Below are positions 1-12,493 of a stretch of 64,000 nucleotides of DNA, one piece after another. Each line of letters opens with the position of its first letter. Within the stretch, counting starts at the first letter, position 1. This DNA comes from Streptomyces abyssalis (GTDB lineage Bacteria > Actinomycetota > Actinomycetes > Streptomycetales > Streptomycetaceae): the NCBI RefSeq assembly GCF_001751365.1, contig NZ_LJGT01000036.1:186001-250000 (forward strand). The letters run 5' to 3'. The position numbers and the translations under genes are program-made. Under the pieces are notes generated by a model. It was not told where the DNA came from. It saw only the letters and a program-made list of their open reading frames with translations, and made no database searches.

Positions 1-344
1 TGGTGCTCCTCGACGGCGAGCAGCCGGACACCGGCCGTCGCGGCCAGGTCGGCTGCGGCCACGGCGGTGTCGCCCTCGGAGTTGGAGAGGCGGTCGGTGC
101 GCAGCTCGTCGTCGGGACGCCCGCCGGTGTGGTGGTCCGGACTGTCGGCGGAGGCCGGGCCGAGCAGCGTGTCGGTGCCGTCGGGGCCGATCAGCAGCGC
201 GGCACCGTGCGACGGACGGCCGGTCAGATAGCGGATGTTGGCGGGCCGCGTGACCAGCACCGCATCGGGCGGACCGTCCTTCACCGCAGTCGCGGCGCAG
301 CGCTCACGGAGCAGGGCGCGGCGAGCCACATGGACTTCGGACAT
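1..344 (-). CDS. M24-family Xaa-Pro peptidase (aminopeptidase P type), N-terminal part
   Basis: Only the first ~114 codons are inside the window; the gene runs off the left edge. It starts at ATG 344 with an AAGG ribosome site 8 nt upstream. The protein begins MSEVHVARRALLRERCAA and has the creatinase-type N-terminal fold signature NIRYLTGRPSHGAALLIGPDG that precedes the metal-binding M24 domain, which lies outside. Family members remove N-terminal residues before proline or split X-Pro dipeptides in the cytoplasm. In Streptomyces this gene normally lies between aroB and efp-nusB, which fits the neighbours here. The catalytic half cannot be checked. Confidence 0.85.
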   Translation of the reverse strand, partial: MSEVHVARRALLRERCAATAVKDGPPDAVLVTRPANIRYLTGRPSHGAALLIGPDGTDTLLGPASADSPDHHTGGRPDDELRTDRLSNSEGDTAVAAADLAATAGVRLLAVEEH

Positions 345-482
345 GTTTCCGACCTTACGGAGAGCCCGGCGGGGCGGCAGTCCGTGCGGGGCCGTGCGGG
401 CGACGGAGCACGGGGGCCGTGCCGCACGTACGGGCACCGCGGGGGCGGCACCCGCGAGGTGGGCGAGCGGGCCGGCGGAGTC

Positions 483-1568
483 TCACCAGCGCGGGGGGCT
501 GGCCAGGCTGCGGGCCACGACGTCGTCGAGCATCCGGGCCGTGGTGGCCACGTCCTGACGGGAGTTGTCGATGATGGGCAGGCCCGAGCCGTACCAGCCG
601 GCCATGCGGCCGTGGATCTGGGCGACCTCTTCGTCGCTGAGGCGCCGGTTGCCGCTGCGGGCCGCGTTGCGCTCCAGCACGATCTCCAGCCCGGGCAGCA
701 GGACGACGGGGATCATCCCCGGGCCGACGTGACGCTTCCAGCCGCCGAGGCCGACCACGGGACGGTCGGGGAAGACGGCGTCGTCGAGGATGCAGGAGAT
801 GCCGTTGGCCAGGAAGTTGCGGGCGGCGAAGCCGCAGGTGCGGCGTGCCAGCCGGTACTGCGCCTCGGAGTGGTCGTTCCAGCCGCTCTGCGGGTCGGCG
901 AAGCCCGAGCGCACCCATTCACGTACGTCGTCGAGGCTGATGTGGGACGTGGGCACGGCCCGGCGGTCGGCCCAGTAGCGGGCGACGGTGGTCTTGCCCG
1001 CGCCGGCGGGGCCGATCAGCAGTACGGCCACGGCGGCCCGGGTGGCGTCGAGCTGCGCCGGGTCGGCGTCCGGGGTCGGGATCTCGACGGGGGCGCCGCG
1101 CGAGAGCTGCAGATGGCCGGTGGATTCGGTGGGGTGCACTTCCGGCTCGCCCGGGTAGCCCTGACCGGGCTGCTGCGCGGGCGCCGGGGGCACCGGCGGC
1201 GGCGCACCGGGAGCGGGTGCCGGCGGTACGGGCGGGGGCGGTGCGGGGGCCGGCGGCCGGTCGGGCACGGGCGGACGTCCCTGGGGCTGCGCGGGCGGCC
1301 GGGCCGGCGGCTGCGCGGGCGGCGGGACGTGAGGCTGCGGCGGATGCTGGGAGTGGACGCCGGGCCAGGCGGCAGGCTGCGGCGGCTGTGCGGGCTGCCC
1401 TGGCTGCTGCGCGACGTGCGAGGGTGCGGGAGGCGGCGGTGCCTGCCCGCTGTGCGGTGCTTGCCCGTTCTGCGGTGCCTGCCCGTTGTGCGGAGGGTGC
1501 GTGCCCTGCTGGTTTCCCGGTACGGATTCCGGAGGAGGGACGGGCTGTTGCGCCCCGTACTGCTGCAT
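483..1568 (-). CDS. P-loop ATPase/kinase-like protein with long proline-rich N-terminus
   Basis: 361 aa. Residues 1-180 are low complexity, rich in Pro, Gln and Ala, with short repeats of NGQAP/SGQAP. A compact AAA_33-type nucleotide-binding domain follows, with Walker A GPAGAGKT at about 186-193. The domain resembles small zeta-toxin or polynucleotide-kinase-like P-loop proteins, but no substrate can be named. I chose ATG 1568 (GGGGAG just upstream); an open frame continues to 1706 but has no better start. It lies 172 bp downstream of aroB, in the same direction, and is conserved there in Streptomyces. The N-terminus is probably disordered. Function unknown. Confidence 0.75.
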   Translation of the reverse strand: MQQYGAQQPVPPPESVPGNQQGTHPPHNGQAPQNGQAPHSGQAPPPPAPSHVAQQPGQPAQPPQPAAWPGVHSQHPPQPHVPPPAQPPARPPAQPQGRPPVPDRPPAPAPPPPVPPAPAPGAPPPVPPAPAQQPGQGYPGEPEVHPTESTGHLQLSRGAPVEIPTPDADPAQLDATRAAVAVLLIGPAGAGKTTVARYWADRRAVPTSHISLDDVREWVRSGFADPQSGWNDHSEAQYRLARRTCGFAARNFLANGISCILDDAVFPDRPVVGLGGWKRHVGPGMIPVVLLPGLEIVLERNAARSGNRRLSDEEVAQIHGRMAGWYGSGLPIIDNSRQDVATTARMLDDVVARSLASPPRW

Positions 1569-1740
1569 CCGCTCCCCAACTCCGCTCGCGTCTGCCGACG
1601 CTGCCGCCGCAGCGCCACGTTCGTGTGACAGTACCGGAAGGTGCTGCCCTGGTTGTTCCTGTTGAACGGCGGAGAGCAGCGGCGAGTGCCCGGCGGCCGG
1701 AATCACCGCGGACGTTCGCCGCTCTCGTCCCCCGCTCCGC

Positions 1741-4528
<2,788 letters not shown>

Positions 4529-4686
4529 CGGTGCTCCTCGATCTCTTACCCGGTCGCCAGTGCGGTCCTTGCTCCGGTCCTTGCCGGTCTGCCCCGATCT
4601 TCCCACGTGCCCGCGCCGGAGCCCGCCGCCGTCCGGTTGCCGGACGCCATGTGGCGCCCGGGCCGCAGCCGCGGGACTGTGCGGGG

Positions 4687-4714
4687 GGCCTGACCGGAGG
4701 CCTCCGGTCAGGCC
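4687..4714 (-). terminator. Perfect 28-bp palindrome at the aroE stop
   Basis: Two 14-bp arms, GGCCTGACCGGAGG and its exact complement, abut without a spacer. The aroE stop codon (4708-4710) lies inside the second arm. As RNA this forms a very stable GC hairpin at the end of aroE with no U-tract, as is usual for Streptomyces terminators. It may separate the mltG-aroE transcript from aroCKB. Confidence 0.65.
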
Positions 4715-5577
4715 GTACGTGCGTGCAGCGCCGCCTCGCCCGCGGCGCGCATCGCGGCGAGCGGGGCCGGCGCACGCCCGGTCATCAGCTCGACCTGCGG
4801 CACGGCCTGGTGCACGAGCAGGTCCAGCCCCGAGATGACGGTGCCGCCCCGCTCCGCCCATGCCGCCGCGAGCCGGGTGGGCCAGGGGTCGTAGAGGACG
4901 TCGAAGAGCGTGCCGGGCCTGGCGGGTACGTGGCCCGCGAGCGCGTCCGCCGCACCGGCCGGCGTGGTGGCGATCACGAGCGGCGCGGTGAGCGCGTCCG
5001 CCGCGTCCGCCCATGCGGCGGTCCGGACCCGGACCCCGAGGCGCTCCCCCCAGCCGCGCATCTCGCCGGCCCGTTCCTCACTGCGTACGTACGCGGTGAC
5101 GTCCCCGTCGCAGATCTGCGCGAGCGCGGCCAGCGCCGAGGACGCCGTGGCGCCGGCACCGAGGACGGCGGCGTGCTCGGCTCGCACGGTCCCGCGCTCG
5201 CGCAGAGCCGTCACCATGCCGGGGATGTCGGTGTTGTGACCGAGACGCCTTCCGCCTTTGAGGACAACGGTGTTGACCGCCTCGACGGACTGCGCGGTGG
5301 CGCTGACCTCGTCCAGCAGCGGGATCACCGCACGCTTGAGCGGCATCGTCAGGGAGAGGCCCGCCCACTGCTCGTCGGTGCCGTCGAGGAACGGGCCGAT
5401 GCCGTCCTCGTCCACCTCGTACCGCTCGTACGTCCAGTCCTCCAGGCCCAGTTGCCCGTACGCCGCGCGGTGCAGCACCGGTGAGAGGGAGTGGGCGACG
5501 GGCGAGCCGAGAACGGCGGCCCTCCGTACGGCCGGGGACGCGGCTGGTTCCGGCCGTACGGGGTGGTGCGGGTGCAT
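4708..5577 (-). CDS. aroE: Shikimate 5-dehydrogenase
   Basis: 289 aa. It reduces 3-dehydroshikimate to shikimate with NADPH. The shikimate-binding N-terminus [15 protein letters not shown], the catalytic-lysine region (LTMPLKRAV), NTDIPGM and the NADP-binding loop [15 protein letters not shown] are all seen. ATG 5577 shares one base with the mltG stop (TGATG). A 20-residue proline-rich leader precedes the conserved start. The order mltG-aroE-aroCKB is usual in Streptomyces. Confidence 0.95.
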   Translation of the reverse strand: MHPHHPVRPEPAASPAVRRAAVLGSPVAHSLSPVLHRAAYGQLGLEDWTYERYEVDEDGIGPFLDGTDEQWAGLSLTMPLKRAVIPLLDEVSATAQSVEAVNTVVLKGGRRLGHNTDIPGMVTALRERGTVRAEHAAVLGAGATASSALAALAQICDGDVTAYVRSEERAGEMRGWGERLGVRVRTAAWADAADALTAPLVIATTPAGAADALAGHVPARPGTLFDVLYDPWPTRLAAAWAERGGTVISGLDLLVHQAVPQVELMTGRAPAPLAAMRAAGEAALHARTA

Positions 5578-7262
5578 CAGCCGCCGTTCCCCTTCTTCTT
5601 GCGCTGTTCCTTGTTGAAGTCCTGGACGTTGCGGTCGTGTTCGGCCTTGCTGGCGGTGAAGCGCGTGTCACCCGGCTTGACGGTGACGAAGTAGATCCAG
5701 TTGCCCTTCGTCGGGTTCAGCGCCGCCTCGATCGCCTGGTGCCCGGGGTTGTCGATGGGGCCCGGCGGCAGACCACGGTTGAGATAGGTGTTGTAGGGCG
5801 ACTTGAACCTGGTGTCCTCGACGGAAGTCTCCAGCGACGAGCGGCCCTTGGCGTAATTGATGGTCGAGTCGAACTGGAGCAGTATGTCCTTGTCCAGCCG
5901 GTTGTAGATGACCCGGGAGACCCTGCCGAACTCCTCGTCCTGCTGGGCCTCCGCCTGGATGAGCGAGGCGATGGTGAGTATCTCCTCGGGCGACTTGCCC
6001 ACCTTCTTCGCCTCGCCCGCCAGATCGACCTTGGTGTGCTCGGCCTTGGCACGCGCGATCATGTCGCGGAGGACGTCCAGAGGGTCGCTCTCCTCGCCGA
6101 CGCTGTAGCGCGAGGGGAAGAGGAATCCCTCCGGATTGCCCTTGGCGAAGCGCGGCAGGCCCAGGTCGGAGGCGCGGGCGTTCTTGGCGGCCTTCTCCGT
6201 GGTGCCCTTCGGTTTGCCGAGCTTGTCGTCGACCAGTTCGTAGACCGCCTTCGCCCGCCGCCCCTCCGAGATGATCAGCCCGTTCTGGCTGGCCGGGTCG
6301 AGCATCAGCTTCACGGCCGCGGCACCGGACATCTGCTTGCGGAGGCTGTACGTGCCGGGCTGGATGCCGCTCGACTTCTTCTCCGCCTGTGCCGCCTCGA
6401 CGAACGCACCTGCGCTCTTGACCACTCCGGCCTGCTGCAGCTCGTTGCCCATGTCCGCGATGGAGGCGCCGTCGGGGATCTTCACCTGGGCCTGTCCCGA
6501 ACCCTTGCCCGAGTAGTCGGGGGCCGGCGCGAAGTACGTCTTGTAGAAGTCGTATCCGAAGTAGCCCGCGGTGCCGAGGCCTCCCGCGAGAACCAGGGAG
6601 ACGGCGAGGCAGGCGCAGCCGCCACGGCGCTTCTTGGGCTCGCCCCCGCGGCGGCCGGACCGCTTCGAACGCCCGTCGCCGTCCTCGTGGTCGAAGTCGC
6701 CGTCCCCGTCGTCGCGGTCCGCGAAGAAGGCGTGCTCGCCCTGGTCGGGCCCGGGGTCCCAGCCGGTCTCGGGGTCGGCGTCGGGCCTTCCGCCGGGGCC
6801 GCCCGGCCCGCCCGGACCGCCGGGGTGCGGCGCGAGATAGCCGTCCGCGCCCGGCTGCCCGTACGGCCCCGGATAGCCCTGGCCGTGCGGCTGCTGCTGC
6901 GGATGGCCCTGCTGTGCGGCGTAGTAGCCGGGCTGGGCGCCGGTGTCGTACGGATCGTTGACGACGGGCATGCCGTGCGGGTTGGTGGCACCTGCGCCGT
7001 GCCCGGCGTCATAGGGGCTGCCTGCTCCGCCGCCGTCGTAGCCGCCCTGCCCGTAGTACTGCTGCTGTGGCTGCTGTCCGTAGTAGCCCTGCTGGTGCGG
7101 CACCTGGTGCTGACCGGTGCTGTACGGGTCGGCGTACTGGCCGGCGTGGGGATCGCCGTCGCCCGGGTACGAGGTGTCTCTCCCACCGTCCCACGTGTCC
7201 CCGAAGAGAGGGTCGTCGGGATGCCAAGGTGGGAGGCTCTGCCCCCGGCCATACTCAGTCAT
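5577..7262 (-). CDS. mltG: Endolytic murein transglycosylase MltG (YceG family)
   Basis: 561 aa. It cleaves nascent glycan strands at the outer face of the membrane and is thought to end strand growth. Residues 1-210 are a cytoplasmic, disordered Gln/Gly/Tyr/Pro-rich segment ending in a basic patch (EPKKRR). One membrane helix follows at about 216-238, then the periplasmic catalytic domain. The catalytic glutamate lies in ASLIQAEAQQDEEFGRVSRV, matching the family motif. The start ATG 7262 has AGGGGA upstream. The long N-terminal tail is typical of Streptomyces and absent from E. coli MltG. Confidence 0.93.
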   Translation of the reverse strand: MTEYGRGQSLPPWHPDDPLFGDTWDGGRDTSYPGDGDPHAGQYADPYSTGQHQVPHQQGYYGQQPQQQYYGQGGYDGGGAGSPYDAGHGAGATNPHGMPVVNDPYDTGAQPGYYAAQQGHPQQQPHGQGYPGPYGQPGADGYLAPHPGGPGGPGGPGGRPDADPETGWDPGPDQGEHAFFADRDDGDGDFDHEDGDGRSKRSGRRGGEPKKRRGGCACLAVSLVLAGGLGTAGYFGYDFYKTYFAPAPDYSGKGSGQAQVKIPDGASIADMGNELQQAGVVKSAGAFVEAAQAEKKSSGIQPGTYSLRKQMSGAAAVKLMLDPASQNGLIISEGRRAKAVYELVDDKLGKPKGTTEKAAKNARASDLGLPRFAKGNPEGFLFPSRYSVGEESDPLDVLRDMIARAKAEHTKVDLAGEAKKVGKSPEEILTIASLIQAEAQQDEEFGRVSRVIYNRLDKDILLQFDSTINYAKGRSSLETSVEDTRFKSPYNTYLNRGLPPGPIDNPGHQAIEAALNPTKGNWIYFVTVKPGDTRFTASKAEHDRNVQDFNKEQRKKKGNGG

Positions 7263-7388
7263 CGGTCCCCTAGATCCGCCGGACGGCAGCCGTCTGCCGA
7301 ACGCAATAGGCAGGACACCCGCGGCACGGCGAGATTGCCGGCCCCCTCCAGCGGTTGCGCTTGCCGCGGGAACGTTACCGTATCGCGA

Positions 7389-7853
7389 TCAGACAACCAC
7401 TTCGACGCATTCCCCGGGTGGGCTGCCTGACATCCGTTCAGTCTCCAGGGCGTTCTGAAGAATCACCACCGCCGCAGCCTGATCGATGCGGGAGCGGCCC
7501 TTCTTCGAGTTCACGCCGGACGCACGCATGTCCTGTGCAGCCGTGACTGTACTCATACGCTCGTCCACGAGCCGAACCGGGACCGGTGTGATCTTCCTCG
7601 CCAGTTCCTCCGCGAACGCACGGACCTTGGCCGCGGCCGGCCCCTCGCTGCCCTTGAGGGAGCGGGGCAGGCCGGTCACGACTTCGATCGGTTCGTACTC
7701 GGTGACGAGCGCCGCCAACCGCCGCTGCGCCGCGGGCAGATCGCGCCCCGGCACCGTCTCGACGGGTGTCGCCAGCAGGCCGTCGGGGTCGCTGCTCGCG
7801 ACGCCGATGCGGGCGTCGCCGACGTCGATGGCGAGGCGGCGGCCACGACGCAT
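7389..7853 (-). CDS. ruvX: RuvX/YqgF family Holliday junction resolvase-like nuclease
   Basis: 154 aa with an RNase H fold. The first catalytic aspartate lies in RRLAIDVGDARIGVASSD, and the C-terminal VDERMSTVTA and IDQAAAVVILQ motifs are present. The family is linked to pre-16S rRNA end maturation and possibly to DNA junction processing. ATG 7853 shares one base with the alaS stop (TGATG), so the two are translationally linked. Confidence 0.92.
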   Translation of the reverse strand: MRRGRRLAIDVGDARIGVASSDPDGLLATPVETVPGRDLPAAQRRLAALVTEYEPIEVVTGLPRSLKGSEGPAAAKVRAFAEELARKITPVPVRLVDERMSTVTAAQDMRASGVNSKKGRSRIDQAAAVVILQNALETERMSGSPPGECVEVVV

Positions 7854-10525
7854 CAGGCGCTGCCGCTCTCTGTCACCATCCGCTCGACCGTGGCGATGGC
7901 TTCGTCCACGGCGTCCGGGTTCTGGCCGCCGCCCTGGGCGACGTCGGGCTTGCCACCGCCCCCGCCGCCGAGGGCCTTCGCGGCGCCTCGCACCAGGTCA
8001 CCGGCCTTGAGGCCACGGTCGCGTGCGGCGTCGTTCGTGGCGATGACGGTCAGCGGCCTGCCCCCGGTGACGGCGAACAGAGCGACGACGGCTGGACGGG
8101 AGCCCGGAATGCGCTGGCGCACGTCGAGCACGAGGGTGCGCAGGTCCTCCGCCGCGGTGCCGTCCGGCACTCGCGCGGCGGCGACGGCGACACCACGTAC
8201 GTCCGTGGCGCCCTCGGCGATGCCGGCCGCGGCCTGCAGCACCTTCTCGGCGCGGAAGCGCTCGATCTCCTTCTCGGCGTCCTTCAGCCGGGTCACCATC
8301 GAGGAGATCCTCTCGGGCAGCTCCTCGGGACGGCCCTTGAGAAGGTCCGTGAGCTGGGAGACGACGGTGTGCTCGCGGGCGAGGAACTTGTACGCGTCGA
8401 CTCCGACGAGAGCCTCCACGCGCCGCACGCCGGAGCCGATCGAGGACTCGCCGAGCAGCTTGACGAGACCGAGCTGGGCGGTGTTGTGGACGTGGGTGCC
8501 GCCGCACAGCTCCTTGGAGAAGTCGCCGATGGTCACCACGCGGACCCGTTCGCCGTACTTCTCGCCGAACTCGGCGAGCGCACCCTGCTTCTTCGCGTCG
8601 TCGATGCCCATGTACTCGGCGGACACGTCGAGTTCGCGGGACAACACCTCGTTGATCCGCTGCTCGACGTCCGTGAGGACGGTGCCCGGCACGGCCGACG
8701 GCGAGCCGAAGTCGAAGCGGAAGCGGCCGGGCGAGTTCTCCGAACCGGCCTGGGCCGCGGTCGGACCCAGAGCGTCCCGAAGTGCCTGGTGGGTGAGGTG
8801 CGTTGCGCTGTGGGCCCGGGCGATGGAGCGGCGGCGGTCCACGTCGATCTGGGCGTGCGCGGGGGCGCCGACGGTCACCTCGCCGACCTGGACCACGCCC
8901 TTGTGCACCGAGACGCCCGTGACGGGCTGCTGCACGTCCCGGACCTCGACCACGGCGCCGTTCTCCATGCGGATGCGTCCGGTGTCGGCGAGCTGGCCGC
9001 CGCCCTCGGCGTAGAAGGGCGTGCGGTCGAGGACGACTTCGACCTCGTCGCCCTCGTGGGCGGCGGGCGAGGAGACGCCGTCGACGAGCAGGCCGACGAC
9101 GGAGGCCTCGTCACCTGTGTGCTTGTAGCCGGTGAAGTCGGTGGCACCGCTGCCGTCCGCGATCTCGCGGTACGCGGACAGGTCGGCGTGGCCCTGCTTC
9201 TTGGACCTCGCGTCGGCCTTGGCGCGGTCGCGCTGCTCCTGCATCAGCCGCCGGAAGCCCGCCTCGTCGACGGAGAGGCCCTGTTCGGCGGCCATCTCCA
9301 GCGTGAGGTCGATGGGGAAGCCCCAGGTGTCGTGCAGCAGGAAGGCCTTCTCGCCGGCCAGGACGGTGCTGCCGGAGGCCTGGGTCTCGCTGACGGCAGT
9401 GTCCAGGATGTTGGTGCCCGAGCGCAGCGTCTTGAGGAAGGCGGCCTCTTCGGCGAGTGCGACGGTCTCGATGCGCTTGCGGTCGGTCTCCAGCTCCGGG
9501 TACTGCGGCGCCATGGCCTTGATGACGGTGTCCGTCAGCTCGGCGGCCGTCGGGCCGCTCGCGCCGAGGATGCGCATGTTGCGGATGGCGCGGCGCATGA
9601 TGCGGCGCAGCACGTAGCCGCGGCCCTCGTTGCCGGGCGTGACGCCGTCGCCGATGAGCATGATGGCCGTACGCATGTGGTCGGCGACCACGCGCAGGCT
9701 GACGTCGGAGTGCTCGGCATCGCCGTAGCGCACACCGGTCAGTTCGGTGGCCTTGTCCAGGACCATGCGCGAGGTGTCGATCTCGTACATGTTGTGCACG
9801 CCCTGGAGGATCATCGCCAGACGCTCGAAGCCGAGGCCCGTGTCGATGTTCTGGCTGGGCAGGTCACCGATGATCGGGTAGTCCTTGCCCTCGCCCGGGC
9901 CGCGCTCGTACTGCATGAACACCAGGTTCCACAGCTCGACGTAGCGCTCGTCGTTGACGGCGGGGCCGCCCTCGGGGCCGAACTCCGGGCCGCGGTCATA
10001 GCTGATCTCCGAGCAGGGACCGCAGGGGCCGGGGACTCCCATGTCCCAGTAGTTCTCGTCCTTGCCCAGGCGCTGGATGCGCCCGGCGGGGACGCCGACC
10101 ACGTCACGCCAGATGCGCTCCGCCTCGTCGTCCTCCTCGTAGACGGTGATCCACAGCCGCTCCGGGTCGAGCCCGTAACCACCCTTGTCCTGCGGTGTGG
10201 TCATCAGCTCCCAGGCGAGCTTCGCGGCGCCTTCCTTGAAGTAGTCGCCGAAGGAGAAGTTGCCGCACATCTGGAAGAACGTGCCGTGCCGGGTGGTCTT
10301 GCCGACCTCTTCGATGTCCGGTGTACGAACGCACTTCTGGACGCTGGTGGCGCGGTCGTAGGGCGCCTTGACCTCGCCCAGGAAGTAGGGCTTGAAGGGG
10401 ACCATCCCTGCCGGGACGAGCAGCAGCGTCGGGTCGTCCGCGATCAGCGACGCCGACGGCACGACGGTGTGCCCCCGCTCCTCGAAGAAGCGCAGCCAGC
10501 GGCGGCGGATTTCAGCCGACTCCAT
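7853..10525 (-). CDS. alaS: Alanyl-tRNA synthetase
   Basis: 890 aa, full length. Order: class II catalytic core ([20 protein letters not shown] at the start), tRNA recognition, editing domain with the Zn-site motifs [11 protein letters not shown] and [13 protein letters not shown], and the C-terminal DHHA1/C-Ala region rich in Gly ([18 protein letters not shown]). ATG 10525 has GAGGA upstream. The frame is open for another ~100 codons of Arg/Pro-rich sequence, which is not coding here. The gene overlaps the small gene upstream and ruvX downstream by one base each. Confidence 0.97.
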   Translation of the reverse strand: MESAEIRRRWLRFFEERGHTVVPSASLIADDPTLLLVPAGMVPFKPYFLGEVKAPYDRATSVQKCVRTPDIEEVGKTTRHGTFFQMCGNFSFGDYFKEGAAKLAWELMTTPQDKGGYGLDPERLWITVYEEDDEAERIWRDVVGVPAGRIQRLGKDENYWDMGVPGPCGPCSEISYDRGPEFGPEGGPAVNDERYVELWNLVFMQYERGPGEGKDYPIIGDLPSQNIDTGLGFERLAMILQGVHNMYEIDTSRMVLDKATELTGVRYGDAEHSDVSLRVVADHMRTAIMLIGDGVTPGNEGRGYVLRRIMRRAIRNMRILGASGPTAAELTDTVIKAMAPQYPELETDRKRIETVALAEEAAFLKTLRSGTNILDTAVSETQASGSTVLAGEKAFLLHDTWGFPIDLTLEMAAEQGLSVDEAGFRRLMQEQRDRAKADARSKKQGHADLSAYREIADGSGATDFTGYKHTGDEASVVGLLVDGVSSPAAHEGDEVEVVLDRTPFYAEGGGQLADTGRIRMENGAVVEVRDVQQPVTGVSVHKGVVQVGEVTVGAPAHAQIDVDRRRSIARAHSATHLTHQALRDALGPTAAQAGSENSPGRFRFDFGSPSAVPGTVLTDVEQRINEVLSRELDVSAEYMGIDDAKKQGALAEFGEKYGERVRVVTIGDFSKELCGGTHVHNTAQLGLVKLLGESSIGSGVRRVEALVGVDAYKFLAREHTVVSQLTDLLKGRPEELPERISSMVTRLKDAEKEIERFRAEKVLQAAAGIAEGATDVRGVAVAAARVPDGTAAEDLRTLVLDVRQRIPGSRPAVVALFAVTGGRPLTVIATNDAARDRGLKAGDLVRGAAKALGGGGGGKPDVAQGGGQNPDAVDEAIATVERMVTESGSA

Positions 10526-10869
10526 CAGTGGTCCTCGTTTCGGTCGTACGGTCGGTCGGGGCCCTGCCGGTGGTGTGCGGGGCCCAGTTGGGGTCTGCGG
10601 GCCTGGGCGGGGAGCCCCGGGCCTGCCGCCTTGCCGGGCGGCGGGGCGTCGAGCCCCAGAGCGTCGTTCAACTCGCCCTCCCGCTGGGCCATTCCGGCCT
10701 TCACGTCCAGGGCGAAGTCCTTCAGGCGGTGACCCGTGTCGACCGCCTTGCCGGCGGCGCGGACGGCGAGTGCGTCGGGGGCGAGGGAGCGCAGTTTGCG
10801 CTGCACCTTGGCTGTGGCCCACACGCCGGCTGCGGCGCCGGTGGTGAACCAGAAGGCTCGGCGGAACAT
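10525..10869 (-). CDS. Small conserved protein (DUF6167-like)
   Basis: 114 aa, starting [26 protein letters not shown] short hydrophobic N-terminus could be a membrane anchor; a helical middle and a Pro/Arg-rich tail follow. It sits between a DUF948 protein and alaS throughout Streptomyces; its stop shares a base with the alaS start. DUF6167 is from recognition only. Function unknown; the neighbours suggest an envelope-associated pair. Confidence 0.8.
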   Translation of the reverse strand: MFRRAFWFTTGAAAGVWATAKVQRKLRSLAPDALAVRAAGKAVDTGHRLKDFALDVKAGMAQREGELNDALGLDAPPPGKAAGPGLPAQARRPQLGPAHHRQGPDRPYDRNEDH

Positions 10870-10876
10870 CTGCGGA

Positions 10877-11320
10877 TCAGCCCTTTCCTCGCATGCGCCC
10901 GCGCCCGCCGCGCCGGGCACCGGGCACCGTGCGGCTCACGACGACGGGTGGTGGCGTCTGCTGTGCCGGCACGTCCCGCTTGCGCCTCAGCGCGCGCCGT
11001 ACGCCGTAGCCGAAGGACGCGACCTTCACCAGCGGCCCGCCGAATGTGGTGGAGACGGTGGAGGAGAGCGCGGAGGCGTTGGAGGTCACCTCCTGCACGT
11101 CGGAGGCGATCGCGTCCACCCGGTCCAGCTGCGTCTGTGCGGAGCGCACGGTCGCGGACGCCTCTCCCAGGAGCGGCACGGCCTGTTCCGTCACGCCCGT
11201 CACCAGCTTGGTGGCCGCTTTGAGCGTCTGCGCGAGCCTCACCAGCACCACGGCGAGGAACGAGACAAGAATCGCCCAGAAGACGGCCACGAGGAGACCG
11301 GCCACCTCTCCACCGGACAC
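10877..11320 (-). CDS. DUF948-type membrane protein
   Basis: 147 aa. One N-terminal membrane helix (VAGLLVAVFWAILVSFLAVV) is followed by a long amphipathic helical region with Thr/Val/Gln repeats and a basic tail (GARRGGRGRMRGKG), as in DUF948 proteins related to general stress protein YtxG. The start GTG 11320 is chosen because the conserved sequence begins there; the ribosome site GGGAAG is weak. Probably the first gene of the string running to ruvX. Precise function unknown. Confidence 0.82.
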   Translation of the reverse strand: MSGGEVAGLLVAVFWAILVSFLAVVLVRLAQTLKAATKLVTGVTEQAVPLLGEASATVRSAQTQLDRVDAIASDVQEVTSNASALSSTVSTTFGGPLVKVASFGYGVRRALRRKRDVPAQQTPPPVVVSRTVPGARRGGRGRMRGKG

Positions 11321-11828
11321 GCTGCACCGCTTCCCTCGGGGTCCTACGGGGTCTGCCGCCGCTCCCTGGCTGCGCTCGCTCGCGGACCGCATCCGGCACC
11401 CGTCGAGGGCAGCGGCGGCTGTACCCCGAGCCTATCGCGCCGCACGGCCCGGTTCGTACCGCATAAACGACGGCATCGGGGCAGGAGGGAGGGCGTGCGC
11501 TCCGCCGGCTGAGCGCACGGGCGGCGGTCGCCGCGAGCACAGGACGGCGCCGGACGGCGTCCCGAAGAGACCTGCGCGACAGGCGTGTTGACAAGGCCGC
11601 GCGGCGAACGCACCGCAGACCGGGACCGGTTGAGACCCCGGGCACGCGGCAGCCCGCCGTGCCGGCGCCCGGCGGGAGGGCCGGGCGCACGCGGAGGCAG
11701 GCGGGCTGTGCCGTCGGGTTGCGGTCGGAGAGCGCTGGAACCGGGCGCGCCGGAGGCGGCGCGAGGGCGGGCTGCCGCGCGGGGCGGGTGTGCCGCCGGG
11801 CCGTAGGGCCTCTCTCGCGCCCGCGGAC
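11321..11828. other. 508-bp intergenic region between rpsD and the DUF948 gene
   Basis: No convincing gene on either strand; the open frames here are Arg/Pro-rich shadows without ribosome sites. It should hold the rpsD 3' end and the promoter of the DUF948-alaS operon (minus strand). A hairpin at 11665-11688 is the only clear structure. A plus-strand TTGACA-like hexamer at about 11587 has no matching -10 or downstream gene. Confidence 0.6.
11665..11688 (-). terminator. GC hairpin downstream of rpsD
   Basis: A perfect 9-bp stem (GCGCCCGGC and its complement) encloses the six-base loop GGGAGG. It lies about 140 nt beyond the rpsD stop on the transcribed strand. No T-tract. Assignment as the rpsD terminator is inference. 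Confidence 0.45.
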
Positions 11829-12440
11829 TCAGCGTGCGTAGTACTCGATGACCATCTGCTCGTCGCAAACCACAGGAATCTCCTTGCGGTTGGGCGTGCG
11901 GTCCAGACGGAAGGCGAGCGCCTCCAGGTTGACCTCCAGGTAGCGCGGGATCTCGCCGTCGGGCGCGTACCCGCCCTCGCGGGCGACCAGGAAGGGGTGC
12001 TTGGTGCGGCTGCGCTCGCGGACCTGCACGACGTCGTCCGGCTTGAGCCTGTAGGACGGCTTGTCGACCTTCCGGTCGTTCACCGCGATGTGGCCGTGCA
12101 CGACCATCTGACGGGCCTGGTAGATGGTGCGGGCCAGACCCGAGCGGAGCACGAGCGCGTCGAGTCGGCGCTCCAGCTCGATGACGAGCGCGTCGCTCGT
12201 CTTGCCGTCCGTCTTGCGGGCGCGGTCGTAGGCACGGACCATCTGCCGCTCGCTGATGTCGTACTGGGCACGCAGCCGCTGCTTCTCCAGCAGCCGGACC
12301 TTGTAGTCACTGTTCTGCTTGCGGCCCCGGCCGTGCTCGCCCGGAGGGTACGGCCGGTGCTCGAAGTACTTCACGGCCTTCGGGGTCAGCGCGATGCCGA
12401 GGGCACGCGACTTCTTGACCTTGGGACGCGACTGGTTCAC
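11829..12440 (-). CDS. rpsD: 30S ribosomal protein S4
   Basis: 203 aa. S4 binds 16S rRNA early in small-subunit assembly. The N-terminus [20 protein letters not shown] and the S4 RNA-binding domain ([20 protein letters not shown]) are typical; this lacks an N-terminal Cys4 zinc finger. The start is GTG 12440, preceded at good spacing by GGAGGT; an ATG five codons earlier would place the ribosome site inside the gene and is rejected. Only 53 bp separate it from the divergent DUF2470 gene, and an iron box lies in that gap. Confidence 0.96.
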   Translation of the reverse strand: MNQSRPKVKKSRALGIALTPKAVKYFEHRPYPPGEHGRGRKQNSDYKVRLLEKQRLRAQYDISERQMVRAYDRARKTDGKTSDALVIELERRLDALVLRSGLARTIYQARQMVVHGHIAVNDRKVDKPSYRLKPDDVVQVRERSRTKHPFLVAREGGYAPDGEIPRYLEVNLEALAFRLDRTPNRKEIPVVCDEQMVIEYYAR

Positions 12441-12460
12441 TGAACGGACCTCCATGTAAG

Positions 12461-12479
12461 TTAGGTGAGGCTTACCTTA
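12461..12479. promoter_or_regulatory. Iron box (DtxR/DmdR/IdeR-type operator)
   Basis: TTAGGTGAGGCTTACCTTA is a 19-bp interrupted palindrome closely matching the actinobacterial iron-repressor consensus (TTAGGTTAGGCTAACCTAA-like). It starts 20 bp upstream of the rpsD start codon and ends 14 bp before the DUF2470 ATG, just ahead of that gene's GGAGGAG ribosome site. Known for the family: Fe-bound DmdR1/IdeR represses genes with such boxes. Inferred: the DUF2470 gene is iron-repressed, and rpsD transcription might also be touched. Confidence 0.85.
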
Positions 12480-12493
12480 GCGGAGGAGAACGT

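Noticed and set aside
7766..10732. 988-aa plus-strand open frame opposite alaS
   Set aside because: Antisense shadow created by GC-biased codon use; no ribosome site or known domain.
12437..12455. ATG at 12455 as the rpsD start
   Set aside because: It would lie on the GGAGGT ribosome site that serves GTG 12440, and the extra residues are not in S4 homologues.
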